Shown here in pieces: positions 11,539-20,584 of a DNA stretch of 64,000 nucleotides (position 1 is the stretch's first letter; each line of letters begins with the position of its first letter). The stretch spans positions 1 to 64,000 of the forward strand of contig CBIHON010000018.1 in the NCBI GenBank assembly GCA_966211965.1, written 5' to 3'. The DNA comes from CBIHON01 sp966211965. Its GTDB lineage: Bacteria > Pseudomonadota > Gammaproteobacteria > Burkholderiales > Burkholderiaceae_D. A model generated the notes under the pieces. That model did not search any database, was not told the origin of the DNA, and was given only the letters and a program-made list of their open reading frames with translations. The translations under genes were made by a program, and so were the position numbers.

Positions 11539-11636
11539 GGTGGCGGTTGCAGACCCGGGCCTCGCCTTGCGGGTCTTCCTTTTCTAGAATGAGCGTCAAA
11601 GGGATAGAGAGAGGTATTGCCGGGCGCAAGCCCTCG

Positions 11637-12647
11637 TTACTTGGCCGACATCAGCGCGACGGTGGTATCGAGCATGCGGTTGGAGAACCCCCACTCGTTG
11701 TCATACCAGGACGAAACCTTGACCAGCCGGCCCGACACCTTGGTCAAGGTCGCATCGAAGTTGCTCGAAGCCGGATTGTGGTTGAAGTCCACCGATACCA
11801 GCGGTTCGGTTTGATAGGTCAGGATGCCTTTCAACGCGCCCTCCGCTGCTTCCTTCATGATTGCATTGACTTCATCGACGCTGGTGTCGCGCGCAGCGAT
11901 GAAGGACAGGTCGACGATCGACACATTGATGGTCGGCACCCGGATCGCATAGCCGTCGAGCTTACCGTTCAACTCCGGCAGCACCAGGCCCACCGCCGCG
12001 GCGGCGCCGGTCTTGGTGGGGATCATCGACTGGGTGGCGGAACGGGCTCGGCGCAGGTCTTCATGCATCACGTCGGTCAACACCTGGTCGTTGGTATAGG
12101 CATGCACGGTGGTCATCAAGCCGTTGAGCAGGCCGATCTTGTCGTTCAAGGGCTTGACCAGGGGTGCCAGGCAATTGGTAGTGCAGGAGGCGTTGGAAAT
12201 CACGGTGTCGGCCGCCTTCAACACGCTGTGGTTGACGCCGAACACGACGGTGGCATCGACATCCTTGCCGCCCGGCGCGGAGATGATGACTTTCTGGGCG
12301 CCGCCGGCGAGGTGGGCGGCGGCTTTTTCCTTGCTGGTGAAGAAGCCGGTGCATTCGAGCACGACGTCGACCTTCAATTCGCCCCACGGGATCTGGGCCG
12401 GATTGCGCTGGGCGAAGACGCGGATCTTGTCGCCGTTGACGATCATGAACTCGCCGTCGACTTCGACGGTGCCGGGGAACTTGCCATGGGCGGTATCGTA
12501 ACGGGTCAGGTGGGCATTGGACTTGGCATCGCCGAGGTCGTTGATGGCAACGATCTGGATGTCGTTTTTCTTGCCGCCTTCGTAGTGAGCGCGAAGGATA
12601 TTGCGGCCGATGCGGCCGTAGCCGTTGATTGCAACGCGGATGGTCAT
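11637..12647 (-). CDS. gap: Type I glyceraldehyde-3-phosphate dehydrogenase
   Basis: Oxidises and phosphorylates glyceraldehyde-3-phosphate with NAD+. The protein has 336 residues with the Rossmann motif INGYGRIGRNILRAH at the N-terminus and catalytic Cys155 in SNASCTTNCLAPL. The conserved SWYDNEWGFSNRMLD stretch is near the C-terminus. In the cofactor-specificity region, the NDLGD sequence near residue 36 fits NAD use. Start ATG at 12647. It lies between ppc (211 bp upstream) and pyk (98 bp downstream) on the same strand. All key residues are present. Confidence 0.97.
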   Translation of the reverse strand: MTIRVAINGYGRIGRNILRAHYEGGKKNDIQIVAINDLGDAKSNAHLTRYDTAHGKFPGTVEVDGEFMIVNGDKIRVFAQRNPAQIPWGELKVDVVLECTGFFTSKEKAAAHLAGGAQKVIISAPGGKDVDATVVFGVNHSVLKAADTVISNASCTTNCLAPLVKPLNDKIGLLNGLMTTVHAYTNDQVLTDVMHEDLRRARSATQSMIPTKTGAAAAVGLVLPELNGKLDGYAIRVPTINVSIVDLSFIAARDTSVDEVNAIMKEAAEGALKGILTYQTEPLVSVDFNHNPASSNFDATLTKVSGRLVKVSSWYDNEWGFSNRMLDTTVALMSAK

Positions 12648-12786
12648 GGGTTGATCCTTGAGTCAGTGTTGAAAGAGAAGGGGAGGTGAAGCCATATCCT
12701 GCCGTCTCGTCCCAAAATAAAAATACGCCGCCCGCCCTAGTAATCCGTCAATCCTCAATTTTCGGGTTGATAAGGGGGAATGATTC

Positions 12787-12802
12787 GGGTGGCACGCCAC
12801 CC
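12787..12802 (-). terminator. Perfect 7-bp hairpin between ppc and gap
   Basis: GGGTGGC and GCCACCC face each other across a 2-base centre in the ppc-gap gap. No U-run follows in the minus direction, so this may be a weak terminator after ppc or an operator-like palindrome upstream of gap. The sequence does not decide. Confidence 0.3.
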
Positions 12803-12857
12803 GCCCGCCGAGCATCGCAGGCCCGAGATGACCTCTTTCATGCATCGGTAAACCGCT

Positions 12858-15611
12858 CTAGCCGCTATTGCGCAAACCGGCGGCAATGCCATTGATGGAT
12901 AAATGCAATCCAATTCTCGTCCCCTGATCCTGGTGTCCTTCCCGGAACCGCTGCAGCAACTCGACCTGCACGTGATTCAGCGGATCGATATAGGGAAAGC
13001 GATGACGGATCGATCTCTGCAGCAGAGGATTCGATTCCTGCAATTCCTTTTGCCCGGTGATCATCTTCAGAGCCTCGATGGTCAACTGGTGTTCCGATCG
13101 AATCCTTCCGAAGATCGCTTCCCTGAGCGCGACGTCATTGACCAGCCCGGCGTAGCGGCTGGCGATCGCGATGTCGCTCTTCGCCAGCACCATGTCCATG
13201 TTCGACAAGAGCGTGGAGAAAAACGGCCAATCCTTATGCATCCGTTGCAGCGTCTTCAATCCGGAGGCCGGATGTGCTTGCATGAAGCGCCGTACCGCAG
13301 AGCCGAATCCGAACCAGCCCGGCAGCATCACCCGGCATTGCGCCCAGCTCAAGACCCAGGGGATGGCGCGCAGATCTTCGATCGAGGTGGATTTCTTGCG
13401 CGATGCCGGCCGGCTGCCGACATTGAGCGCGGCAATTTCAGAGATCACGGTCGACTGCCAGAAATAGGTCTCAAACCCTTCGGTCTCGTACACCAGCGAG
13501 CGATAGGCACGCAATGCCTCGGCCGACAATTCATCCATTGCAGCGAGATATTCTGCATCCGGCGCTTCTTGCCGATGTTGCAGCAAACTGGCCTCGATCG
13601 TGGCGGCGGCGATGACTTCCAGATTGCGCCGTCCGACTTCGGCATTGGCATACTTGGCGGTGATGACCTCGCCTTGTTCGGTCAGGCGAATCCGGCCCTG
13701 CACCGCGCCGGCCGGCTGCGCCAGGATCGCTTCGTAGCTCGGGCCGCCGCCGCGTCCGACCGAGCCGCCGCGGCCGTGGAACAGACGCAGCTTGACGCCG
13801 TGTTTCTTGAAGACTTCCACCAGTTCGATTTCGGCTTTGTACAATTCCCAGCCGGAAGTCAGAAAGCCGCCGTCCTTGTTGCTGTCGGAATAGCCGAGCA
13901 TCACTTCCTGCATGCGGCCGCGGGATTGCAGCAGGCGCATGTAAAGAGGGGTACTGAATGCCCGCGCCATCACCGCCGGCCCGCTGCGCAGATCGTCGAT
14001 GGTCTCGAACAGCGGAATGATATTGACGTCCAGGCTGGCATCGTGCGGTCGCAGAACGCCGGCTTCCTTCAAAAGGATCGCGACTTCAAGAAGGTCCGAT
14101 AAGTCGGCGGCCTTTGAAATGATGCAGTTCGTGATCGATTCTTTACCGTATTTTTCATGCGCTTCCTTGATGGCGCGGAAGATGTCCAGCTCGGAGGCGG
14201 TCTCTTCCGAATACGCCACGAAAGGCGAAAACAGCGGCCTTGACGAGGCCAGTTCTTCCAGCAGTAAGCCGATGCGCGCTTCTTCATCGAGTTCGCCATA
14301 GGCGCAGCCGGGCCGCGCGCGCGAAAGAAGTTCGCCGACCACCCGCTCATGCACGTCGGAGTTCTGGCGTAGGTCGATGGGCGCCAGGCTGAATCCGAAT
14401 ACCTTTACCGCCTGGCGCAGATGCCGCAAGCGGCCGCGCGCCAAGGCCTTGGAGCCGCATGCCGCCAGCGATTGATGCACGATGTCGAGATCGGCCAGCA
14501 GCTCGGCGGCAGACTTGTAAGGCACCGTATTCGTTTGGCGCCGCGCCGCGTCGCTAGCGATGGCAAGGGCGGCTTTGGTAGCGTCGAGCCGGGTATAGAT
14601 GCCATATATCGCGCGCCGGTAAGGCTCGTCGAGCCGATGCGGTGAACGATCCTCGGAGCGATCCGCCAGTTCGCGCAGTTCCTCGGTGCAGCCGCTCAAG
14701 GTCTGGGCCAGCGATAATTGAGAAGCCAGCTTGTGCAGCTCTGCCAAATAAAAGTTCAAGGCCTGGTCGGCCTGGCGCTTGAGAGTGCTGCGCAGTATTT
14801 CGGCGGTGACGAACGGATTGCCGTCACGATCGCCGCCGATCCAGCTTCCGACTTTCATGAATGTCGGAAGCTCGGCGTCGGCCCAGGCATCGTCGTGCTT
14901 GGCCAGCATGTCTTCGAGCGACGCATACAAGTGCGGCAGTTCGGTCAGAATGGTATGGTCGAAAAACGACAAGCCGTTTTCCACCTCATCCATCACGGAA
15001 AGCTTCGCGGTTCTCAGCAATCTCGTCTGCCACAAGGTCGAGATGCCGCGCATCAGACCGTCCTCGTTCTGGGCGGCTTCTTCCGGCGTCATCTGCATGC
15101 GGTCGCGTTCGTTCAGCAAACGGGCGATTGCCATCTGGCAGTTCAAAATACTCTTGCGCTGCACTTCGGTGGGATGGGCGGTAAATACCGGGCTGATGGA
15201 GGCTTCCTCAAAAAAATCCTTGAGCACGTCGCCTTGGCCTGCCTTGAACACACTGCTGACTGCATGCGCCAAGCTGCCTTCCTTGGGCGATGAGCCGGCA
15301 ATCAGGTGGGAGCGGGTACGCCGTATGTGATGCTGGTCTTCGGCGATATTGGCCAGCAATGAAAAATAGCTGAAGGCTCGGACCAGTTGCGTCGTCTCTT
15401 CCTGGGAAAGCGCCCGCAGCGAAGCAGCCAGCTTGAGCCGCGCTTCTTCATCCTGGTCGCGGCGAAATCGGATCGAGAACTGACGTACCGTTTCGATCTG
15501 GTTGAATGCATCCTCCCCATGATGGGCCCGGATCGCATCGCCAAGCAGCCTTCCCAGTTGACGAATATCCCTACTTAACAGCTCATCTTTCACTTCATTT
15601 ACAGATTGCAT
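12858..15611 (-). CDS. ppc: Phosphoenolpyruvate carboxylase
   Basis: Fixes bicarbonate onto PEP to give oxaloacetate, refilling the TCA cycle. The 917 residues agree with the bacterial enzyme (about 880-930). Visible motifs are VFTAHPTEVQRKS with catalytic His146, GYSDSNKDGGFLTSGWELYK, and the glycine-rich FHGRGGSVGRGGGPSY loop. The C-terminal NSG fits the family, which usually ends xNTG. Start ATG at 15611. The gene runs in the same direction as gap and pyk, making a PEP-centred block in which PEP can go to oxaloacetate or pyruvate. Confidence 0.97.
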   Translation of the reverse strand: MQSVNEVKDELLSRDIRQLGRLLGDAIRAHHGEDAFNQIETVRQFSIRFRRDQDEEARLKLAASLRALSQEETTQLVRAFSYFSLLANIAEDQHHIRRTRSHLIAGSSPKEGSLAHAVSSVFKAGQGDVLKDFFEEASISPVFTAHPTEVQRKSILNCQMAIARLLNERDRMQMTPEEAAQNEDGLMRGISTLWQTRLLRTAKLSVMDEVENGLSFFDHTILTELPHLYASLEDMLAKHDDAWADAELPTFMKVGSWIGGDRDGNPFVTAEILRSTLKRQADQALNFYLAELHKLASQLSLAQTLSGCTEELRELADRSEDRSPHRLDEPYRRAIYGIYTRLDATKAALAIASDAARRQTNTVPYKSAAELLADLDIVHQSLAACGSKALARGRLRHLRQAVKVFGFSLAPIDLRQNSDVHERVVGELLSRARPGCAYGELDEEARIGLLLEELASSRPLFSPFVAYSEETASELDIFRAIKEAHEKYGKESITNCIISKAADLSDLLEVAILLKEAGVLRPHDASLDVNIIPLFETIDDLRSGPAVMARAFSTPLYMRLLQSRGRMQEVMLGYSDSNKDGGFLTSGWELYKAEIELVEVFKKHGVKLRLFHGRGGSVGRGGGPSYEAILAQPAGAVQGRIRLTEQGEVITAKYANAEVGRRNLEVIAAATIEASLLQHRQEAPDAEYLAAMDELSAEALRAYRSLVYETEGFETYFWQSTVISEIAALNVGSRPASRKKSTSIEDLRAIPWVLSWAQCRVMLPGWFGFGSAVRRFMQAHPASGLKTLQRMHKDWPFFSTLLSNMDMVLAKSDIAIASRYAGLVNDVALREAIFGRIRSEHQLTIEALKMITGQKELQESNPLLQRSIRHRFPYIDPLNHVQVELLQRFREGHQDQGTRIGLHLSINGIAAGLRNSG

Positions 15612-16342
15612 CTCGACCGATCCAAAGAGTTTTGAAAAGAGCAGGCGGTTTGCGCCGTCCCTGTTGACGAATGCTCGGCCAGCTTGGCGCCGGGCTTTTT
15701 TGTTGGTGAGAGAAGCGGGGTATCGGCATCAGGATGGCGTCGATGCGGTCTGCATCTATGAGATGGGGCAATCTCATTTTTGCGTAGTAATTTTACGCTT
15801 TTTGCTTGGGCGGAAAAATATAAACATGATCTCGATGCAGTCATAACAAGAGTTGATTTCGGAATGCGCCAACCACGGTTGCCTGTTCATAGAGAAAAAT
15901 AAGGCAGTAGTCCGTATGCATATGGCCTTCATGCTGCCAGGCCATGATTTTATTTTCGTAATTTTACTACTCATTGTGAACGCGGCGCAATAATTCGCGT
16001 AAATTTTGCGCTGCAAAAATCACCGGGAATGTTCCACCGTCGAGCGGCAAAAAGTGGCATCACGCAGCAAGGATTTGCCAGCGATCTACGGTGGTGCGCG
16101 CCTGCACCATGAGCAGGCATTGCGTAACAAGACGGTGCGTTTGTTCCATGTTTCATCGCTGTTGTCTGTGCAGAAGCGGACGGTGCCACCGCAAACACGC
16201 AATACAGCGGCAGGCTCGGAAGCAGGTCATCATAGGCCCGCTTTTTGCTCTAACGAAACCGCAAATGATCCTGACCAACCAGAGCTGGTTTTTTATTGAT
16301 CATCCATATAACAACCGCGGATTTGATTTAGAGGAAGACTTT
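15612..16342. other. 731-bp divergent intergenic region
   Basis: Lies between divergently transcribed ppc and the FNT channel gene and must carry both promoters. The middle (about 15780-16020) is AT-rich compared with its surroundings, with repeated TAATTTTACG-type words near 15787, 15957 and 16000. I found no convincing ORF, tRNA or transposon end and could not assign an operator. Confidence 0.5.
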
Positions 16343-17155
16343 ATGGCCTATTTGGTGCCTTCAGAATTTGTCACAAAGATGGTGGATGCCGGCGAATCCA
16401 AGATATACATGGCAAGCCGGGACACCTTGATCAGAGCCTATATGGCCGGCGCGATTCTCGCATTGGCGGCCGTGTTCGCGGTGACGATCAATGTCCAGAC
16501 CGGCCAGCCGCTGCTTGGCGCGGTTTTGTTTCCCGTCGGTTTTTGCATGCTGTATTTGCTGGGCTTTGATCTTCTGACCGGCGTGTTTGTCCTGACGCCG
16601 CTTGCCTATCTGGACAAGCGCAAGGGTGTCACCATCCCGGCCATCTTGAAGAACTGGGGTCTGGTATTCATCGGCAATTTCGCCGGGGCGTTCACCGTTG
16701 CCGTGCTGATGGCGGTGATTTTCACCTATGGCTTCTCTGTTCCGCCCAACAAGGTGGGCGAAACCATCGGCATCATCGGCGAGTCGCGTACGCTTGGATA
16801 TGCAAAGTATGGAGCGGCAGGCATGCTGACCTTGTTCGTTCGCGGCATGCTGTGCAACTGGATGGTGTCGACCGGTGTAGTCGGCGCCATGATTTCCACC
16901 TCAGTGAGCGGCAAGGTAATCGCCATGTGGATGCCGATCATGCTCTTCTTTTACATGACCTTCGAGCATTCCGTGGTTAACATGTTCCTCTTTCCTTCCG
17001 GTCTGCTCTTGGGCGGTCACTTCTCGCTGATGGATTACCTCATCTGGAACGAGATTCCGACCGTGCTTGGCAATCTGGTCGGCGGGCTCTCATTTACCGG
17101 CCTGACTCTTTACACCACGCATGTGAAAACAGCGCCCAAGCGTAATTTCAATTAA
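16343..17155 (+). CDS. Formate/nitrite transporter (FNT) family channel
   Basis: A 270-residue inner-membrane protein with about six hydrophobic segments, the normal size for FocA/NirC channels of small monovalent acids. Diagnostic features are VRGMLCNWMVSTGVVGAM (the FNT 'C-N' motif) and FEHSVVNMFLFPSG, in which the His after Glu is the pore histidine of FocA/NirC. Start ATG 16343 has a clear GAGGAAG site 6-12 bases upstream; longer upstream readings have no membrane logic. A terminator follows. The neighbouring phosphatase-kinase fusion is often seen beside nitrite/nitrate genes in betaproteobacteria, so nitrite is my guess for the substrate; formate is not excluded. Confidence 0.88.
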   Translation: MAYLVPSEFVTKMVDAGESKIYMASRDTLIRAYMAGAILALAAVFAVTINVQTGQPLLGAVLFPVGFCMLYLLGFDLLTGVFVLTPLAYLDKRKGVTIPAILKNWGLVFIGNFAGAFTVAVLMAVIFTYGFSVPPNKVGETIGIIGESRTLGYAKYGAAGMLTLFVRGMLCNWMVSTGVVGAMISTSVSGKVIAMWMPIMLFFYMTFEHSVVNMFLFPSGLLLGGHFSLMDYLIWNEIPTVLGNLVGGLSFTGLTLYTTHVKTAPKRNFN

Positions 17156-17172
17156 TCAGCGTCAATATAATG

Positions 17173-17206
17173 GAGCCCCAGCCCTTTCAGGGTCTGGGGC
17201 TCTTTT
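17173..17206 (+). terminator. Intrinsic terminator after the FNT gene
   Basis: GAGCCCCAG pairs perfectly with CTGGGGCTC, with an inner CCC/GGG stem, and TTTT follows directly. It ends only about 10 bases before the start codon of the next gene, leaving no room for a normal promoter or Shine-Dalgarno between. Confidence 0.85.
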
Positions 17207-17215
17207 CATATCAAC

Positions 17216-18949
17216 ATGGCCAAGCAATTGAAGATATCCGTCGGACAGTATTCCGATAAGGGACGCAAGGAAATCAATCAGGATTTTCATGGCATCTGCA
17301 CGCCGAAAGAACCGCAGCTGAGTTCAAAAGGCGTTGCCATGGCGGTGGCCGACGGGATCAGCGGCAGTGACGTCAGCCAGATTGCAAGCCAATCCGCAGT
17401 GACGAGTTTCCTGGAGGACTATTACTGCACTTCGGACGCATGGTCCGTCAAGACGTCGGTGGAGCGGGTACTGACGGCGACCAACTCGTGGCTATATTCG
17501 CAGACCCAGCAAAGCCAGGGGCGTTACGATAAAGACCGAGGCTATGTGTGCACCTTGAGCGCCATGGTGATCAAGTCCACAACCGCTCACGTTTTCCATG
17601 TGGGCGATACCCGGATCTACCGGCTGCATGGCAAGGCACTCGAACAATTGACCAGTGATCACCGGATTCATGTCTCTGCGGATCAAAGCTACCTCAGCCG
17701 TGCCTTGGGCATCGACGGCCAACTTGAAATCGACTACCGGACCTTTCAGGTCGAAGAGGGCGATATCTTCCTGCTTGCCACGGATGGCGTGTATGAATAT
17801 GCGGACGCCGATTTCATTCACGCCGCCATCAAGGACTGTGGCGGCGAGTTCGATCGAGCCGCCAAAATCATCGTGGAGGAAGCGTACCGGAGGGGGAGTG
17901 GGGATAATCTCACCATTCAGATCGTCAAGGTCGAAGAACTCACCAGTCCGCAGGCCAATGAGATTTATCAGCAGTTATCCGGGCTGCCCTTTCCGCCGAT
18001 CCTGGAAGGCAGAATGGATTTCGACGGATACAAAATCTTGAGAGAAGTGCGCGGCAGCAGCCGCAGCCACATTTACCTGGCAGTGGATGGCGAGACAAAT
18101 GCGGTGGTCATCATCAAAACGCCCTCGATCGACCTTCAGGGCGACCCAGCCTACGTCGAAAGATTTTTGATGGAAGAGTGGATCGCTCGGCGCATCACCA
18201 GTCCGCACGTGCTGAAACCTTGCCTGCAGACCCGCAAACGCAATTTCATCTATCTGGTTACGGAATTCATCGAAGGCCGAACACTGGCGCAATGGATGAT
18301 CGATAACCCGAAGCCCGACCTGGAAACGGTGCGAGGAATTATTGAACAGATTGCCAAGGGTCTGCGCGCTTTTCACCGGCTGGAGATGCTGCATCAAGAC
18401 CTCAGGCCGGACAATGTCATGATCGACGGCACCGGCACGGTGAAGATCATTGATTTCGGTTCGACGAGCGTTGCGGGCATCATGGAAATTGAATCGCCGA
18501 TAGAGCGGTACAATCTCCTGGGTTCCGCGCAATACGCCGCACCGGAATATTTTCTGGGCGAAAGCGGCTCATCGCGCTCGGATATTTTTTCTCTAGGCGT
18601 TATTGCTTATGAAATGCTGACGGGCAGGTTGCCTTATGGCGTTGAGGTCCCGAAAGCCGCAACGAAGGCTGCCCAACGGAACCTGAGGTATGAGTCTGTG
18701 CGAAATTATGACCGAGCGATTCCGGCCTGGATCGATGAAGCCATACAGAAGGCGGTACATCCAAATCCATACAAGCGCTACGAGGAAATCTCGGAGTTCG
18801 TATTTGATCTGCGCCACCCCAACAAGGAATTTCTGAGTAAGACACGCTTGCCGCTGATTGAACGTGACCCGGTGATTTTCTGGAAGGGTGTTTCTTTTGT
18901 CTTGATGGTGATGCTTATCGTGTTGCTGGGTATCCAAGCAATCTATTGA
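17216..18949 (+). CDS. PP2C phosphatase / Ser-Thr kinase fusion, membrane-anchored
   Basis: A 577-residue bifunctional signalling protein. Residues 1-245 are a PP2C-type phosphatase with the metal-binding motifs KEINQD (19-24), VADGISGS (44-51), VGDTRIYRL, LATDGVYEY and GSGDNLT. Residues 265-545 are a protein kinase: Lys301 in VVIIKTP, catalytic Asp395 in HQDLRPDN (Arg replaces the usual Lys two residues on), DFG at 413-415 and AAPE at 442-445. The glycine loop (REVRGSSRSHIYLA) lacks the canonical GxGxxG. One membrane segment ends the protein (about 553-575). The ATG at 17216 has no Shine-Dalgarno. It probably sets the phosphorylation state of a partner linked to nitrite/nitrate use; the target is not visible. 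Confidence 0.9.
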   Translation: MAKQLKISVGQYSDKGRKEINQDFHGICTPKEPQLSSKGVAMAVADGISGSDVSQIASQSAVTSFLEDYYCTSDAWSVKTSVERVLTATNSWLYSQTQQSQGRYDKDRGYVCTLSAMVIKSTTAHVFHVGDTRIYRLHGKALEQLTSDHRIHVSADQSYLSRALGIDGQLEIDYRTFQVEEGDIFLLATDGVYEYADADFIHAAIKDCGGEFDRAAKIIVEEAYRRGSGDNLTIQIVKVEELTSPQANEIYQQLSGLPFPPILEGRMDFDGYKILREVRGSSRSHIYLAVDGETNAVVIIKTPSIDLQGDPAYVERFLMEEWIARRITSPHVLKPCLQTRKRNFIYLVTEFIEGRTLAQWMIDNPKPDLETVRGIIEQIAKGLRAFHRLEMLHQDLRPDNVMIDGTGTVKIIDFGSTSVAGIMEIESPIERYNLLGSAQYAAPEYFLGESGSSRSDIFSLGVIAYEMLTGRLPYGVEVPKAATKAAQRNLRYESVRNYDRAIPAWIDEAIQKAVHPNPYKRYEEISEFVFDLRHPNKEFLSKTRLPLIERDPVIFWKGVSFVLMVMLIVLLGIQAIY

Positions 18950-18971
18950 CATTTACGTAAAACATTACATC

Positions 18972-19207
18972 TGTCGTCCCAGCGCATGTCGGGACCTAGT
19001 GCTGAGACGCATCAATTTCGAAACATAAAAGTGTGCCTTGCCGCGCCCTACGTCGTTGCGAATCATTGCGATAGGCCAGCTATCGCTGCGGTTCGCGCCT
19101 GGTTTGACGCAACAATCCATCACTTTTATTTGTTTCGAAATTTATGAGTCTCAGCACTGGTGACGTCGGACTGCGGTAAGACGCTACCCGCGCGCGCTGG
19201 GACGACA
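18972..19207. repeat. 236-bp nested imperfect palindrome
   Basis: Outer arms TGTCGTCCCAGCGC (18972-18985) and GCGCTGGGACGACA (19194-19207) match 14/14. Inside lies a second palindrome: arms 18998-19032 and 19121-19158 share AGTGCTGAGA, ATTTCGAAACA and TAAAAGTG in inverted order. At the centre, GCGATAG and CTATCGC face each other, flanked by GTCGTTG on the left. It fills the gap between the phosphatase-kinase and the cytochrome-fusion gene and probably folds as one long hairpin in RNA or single-stranded DNA. One palindromic element inserted into another is a reasonable reading. Confidence 0.75.
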
Positions 19208-19273
19208 CGGAATACCTCATCAATCATGTGAAACTCAATAATACCAATCCTGACCACCCAGTATCGAACCGGC

Positions 19274-20584
19274 TTATCTGTCCGCTTTTTCCAATGGCAT
19301 CAACCAGGAACTATGCGGCACATAAATCCCGCGCTCGACGTTGACGCCGACCATGTACGCTCCGAGCGTACCGGCACGACGATTCGGTGTGAAGCTGACC
19401 GGCGACAGCGCGCCAGCCGGGAAATCGCGCAGTTGCTCCAATGACTGGACCAGTCCCTCGCGGCTGAGCTGGCGGCCGCTGCGTTTCAGTGCTTCGATCA
19501 GAACCGCCGCGGCGGCTTGTGCGATGCGCTGGTAGGCTGAAGAAAAACCGTCAGGCGCCGCGCTGCCCGCCGACAAGGGCGCCGGGTAAGCAAGATGGAG
19601 CCGGGCGGCGTACTTGGGGGGAAACTTGAATACGACGGGTCCGGCCGTCATTGCCGATACGTAGACCGGTGCAGTGGAGGCGGACCGTTCCAACGCCTCG
19701 CTCAGCTCAGCCAAGTGTGCTCCGCTACCCAGGAAAATAATGCCGCCGTCACCGGACGGTACCTTGCCGGCAGCATATATCTGCTCGTTGAGAGCGATGG
19801 AATGGAGTTTGGCCTGCGCGCGCACCGCGTTCAGCGCGTCGGCCATCACCGCGTCTTCTTCGTAGATCACGTTCAGCTTCGGCGAGGTTGAGGTGCGCAC
19901 CGCGTAGTCGACCATCACCCGCGCCTGATCGCGTAAGCTCGGCAACAGGTGGAAAGTCCATCGATCCGGCGGCACGCGAACCGGCGGTGCCGGCGCGAGC
20001 GGTCCGATCGACGGCGTATCGGGAGCGGCGCTCAGGCTGGCGATGAAGGCGAACGGTTCCTCTTGCGGCGCCGGATCGCGGACCAGTTCCAGCTGCCTGC
20101 CGTAGACGCCGCCGTGCGCATTGAGCTCGGCGAACATGCCGTCGAGAACCTGCTGAATTTCGGTGCCGGCCGCACCCGGCGGCAGCACGGTACCGATTCG
20201 AACGGTTTTAACGCTGATCCCGGGGTCAGTGTCCGCGCTGCCGCCGAGCACATCGAGGTAGGCGAGCAAGTCATCAAGCGTTTTTCCCGCCAGCGGGTAG
20301 CGCGGCATCAATGGATGCAGAATGCGGCCGCCGTCGCCGATGCCTTCCGTAATCGCGCGGCGCAGTCCTGCGGAATCGCGTTCGGCGCCGCTCTCACGGC
20401 GCAGCGGCGGGGCGCTTACGCCGCCTTCGCGCCGTCCCTCTCCGCGCATGCCGTGGCACCCGGCGCAGGCGAAGTGGCCAGGCGGACCAACGCGGTATAT
20501 TTCGCGGCCGCGCGCTGCAGCTTGTTCCAGCGCCGCTGAATTTGACAGCGGGAGAGCCAGCGCCAGCAGCAGCGCCAACCTCAT
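19274..20584 (-). CDS. Cytochrome c fused to a periplasmic ligand-binding protein
   Basis: From ATG at 20584 the product is 436 residues. A signal peptide (MRLALLLALALPLSNSAAL) is followed by a single-heme cytochrome c domain: FACAGCHGMRGEG holds CxxCH at residues 40-44, and the Met in HPLMPRYPL is a likely distal ligand. From about residue 125 (TVRIGTVLPPGAAG...) the protein resembles type I periplasmic binding proteins of the branched-chain amino-acid (LivK) class. The ATG overlaps the TGA of the SCO gene (ATGA), so it is translationally coupled as the last gene of the oxidase operon. I infer a ligand-sensing or electron-accepting role in the periplasm. The longer open frame to 20662 lacks a sensible signal sequence. 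Confidence 0.82.
   Translation of the reverse strand: MRLALLLALALPLSNSAALEQAAARGREIYRVGPPGHFACAGCHGMRGEGRREGGVSAPPLRRESGAERDSAGLRRAITEGIGDGGRILHPLMPRYPLAGKTLDDLLAYLDVLGGSADTDPGISVKTVRIGTVLPPGAAGTEIQQVLDGMFAELNAHGGVYGRQLELVRDPAPQEEPFAFIASLSAAPDTPSIGPLAPAPPVRVPPDRWTFHLLPSLRDQARVMVDYAVRTSTSPKLNVIYEEDAVMADALNAVRAQAKLHSIALNEQIYAAGKVPSGDGGIIFLGSGAHLAELSEALERSASTAPVYVSAMTAGPVVFKFPPKYAARLHLAYPAPLSAGSAAPDGFSSAYQRIAQAAAAVLIEALKRSGRQLSREGLVQSLEQLRDFPAGALSPVSFTPNRRAGTLGAYMVGVNVERGIYVPHSSWLMPLEKADR

Noticed and set aside
10312..12689. Long plus-strand open frames across pyk and gap
   Set aside because: Shadows of highly conserved minus-strand enzymes; composition rich in His, Arg and Gly.
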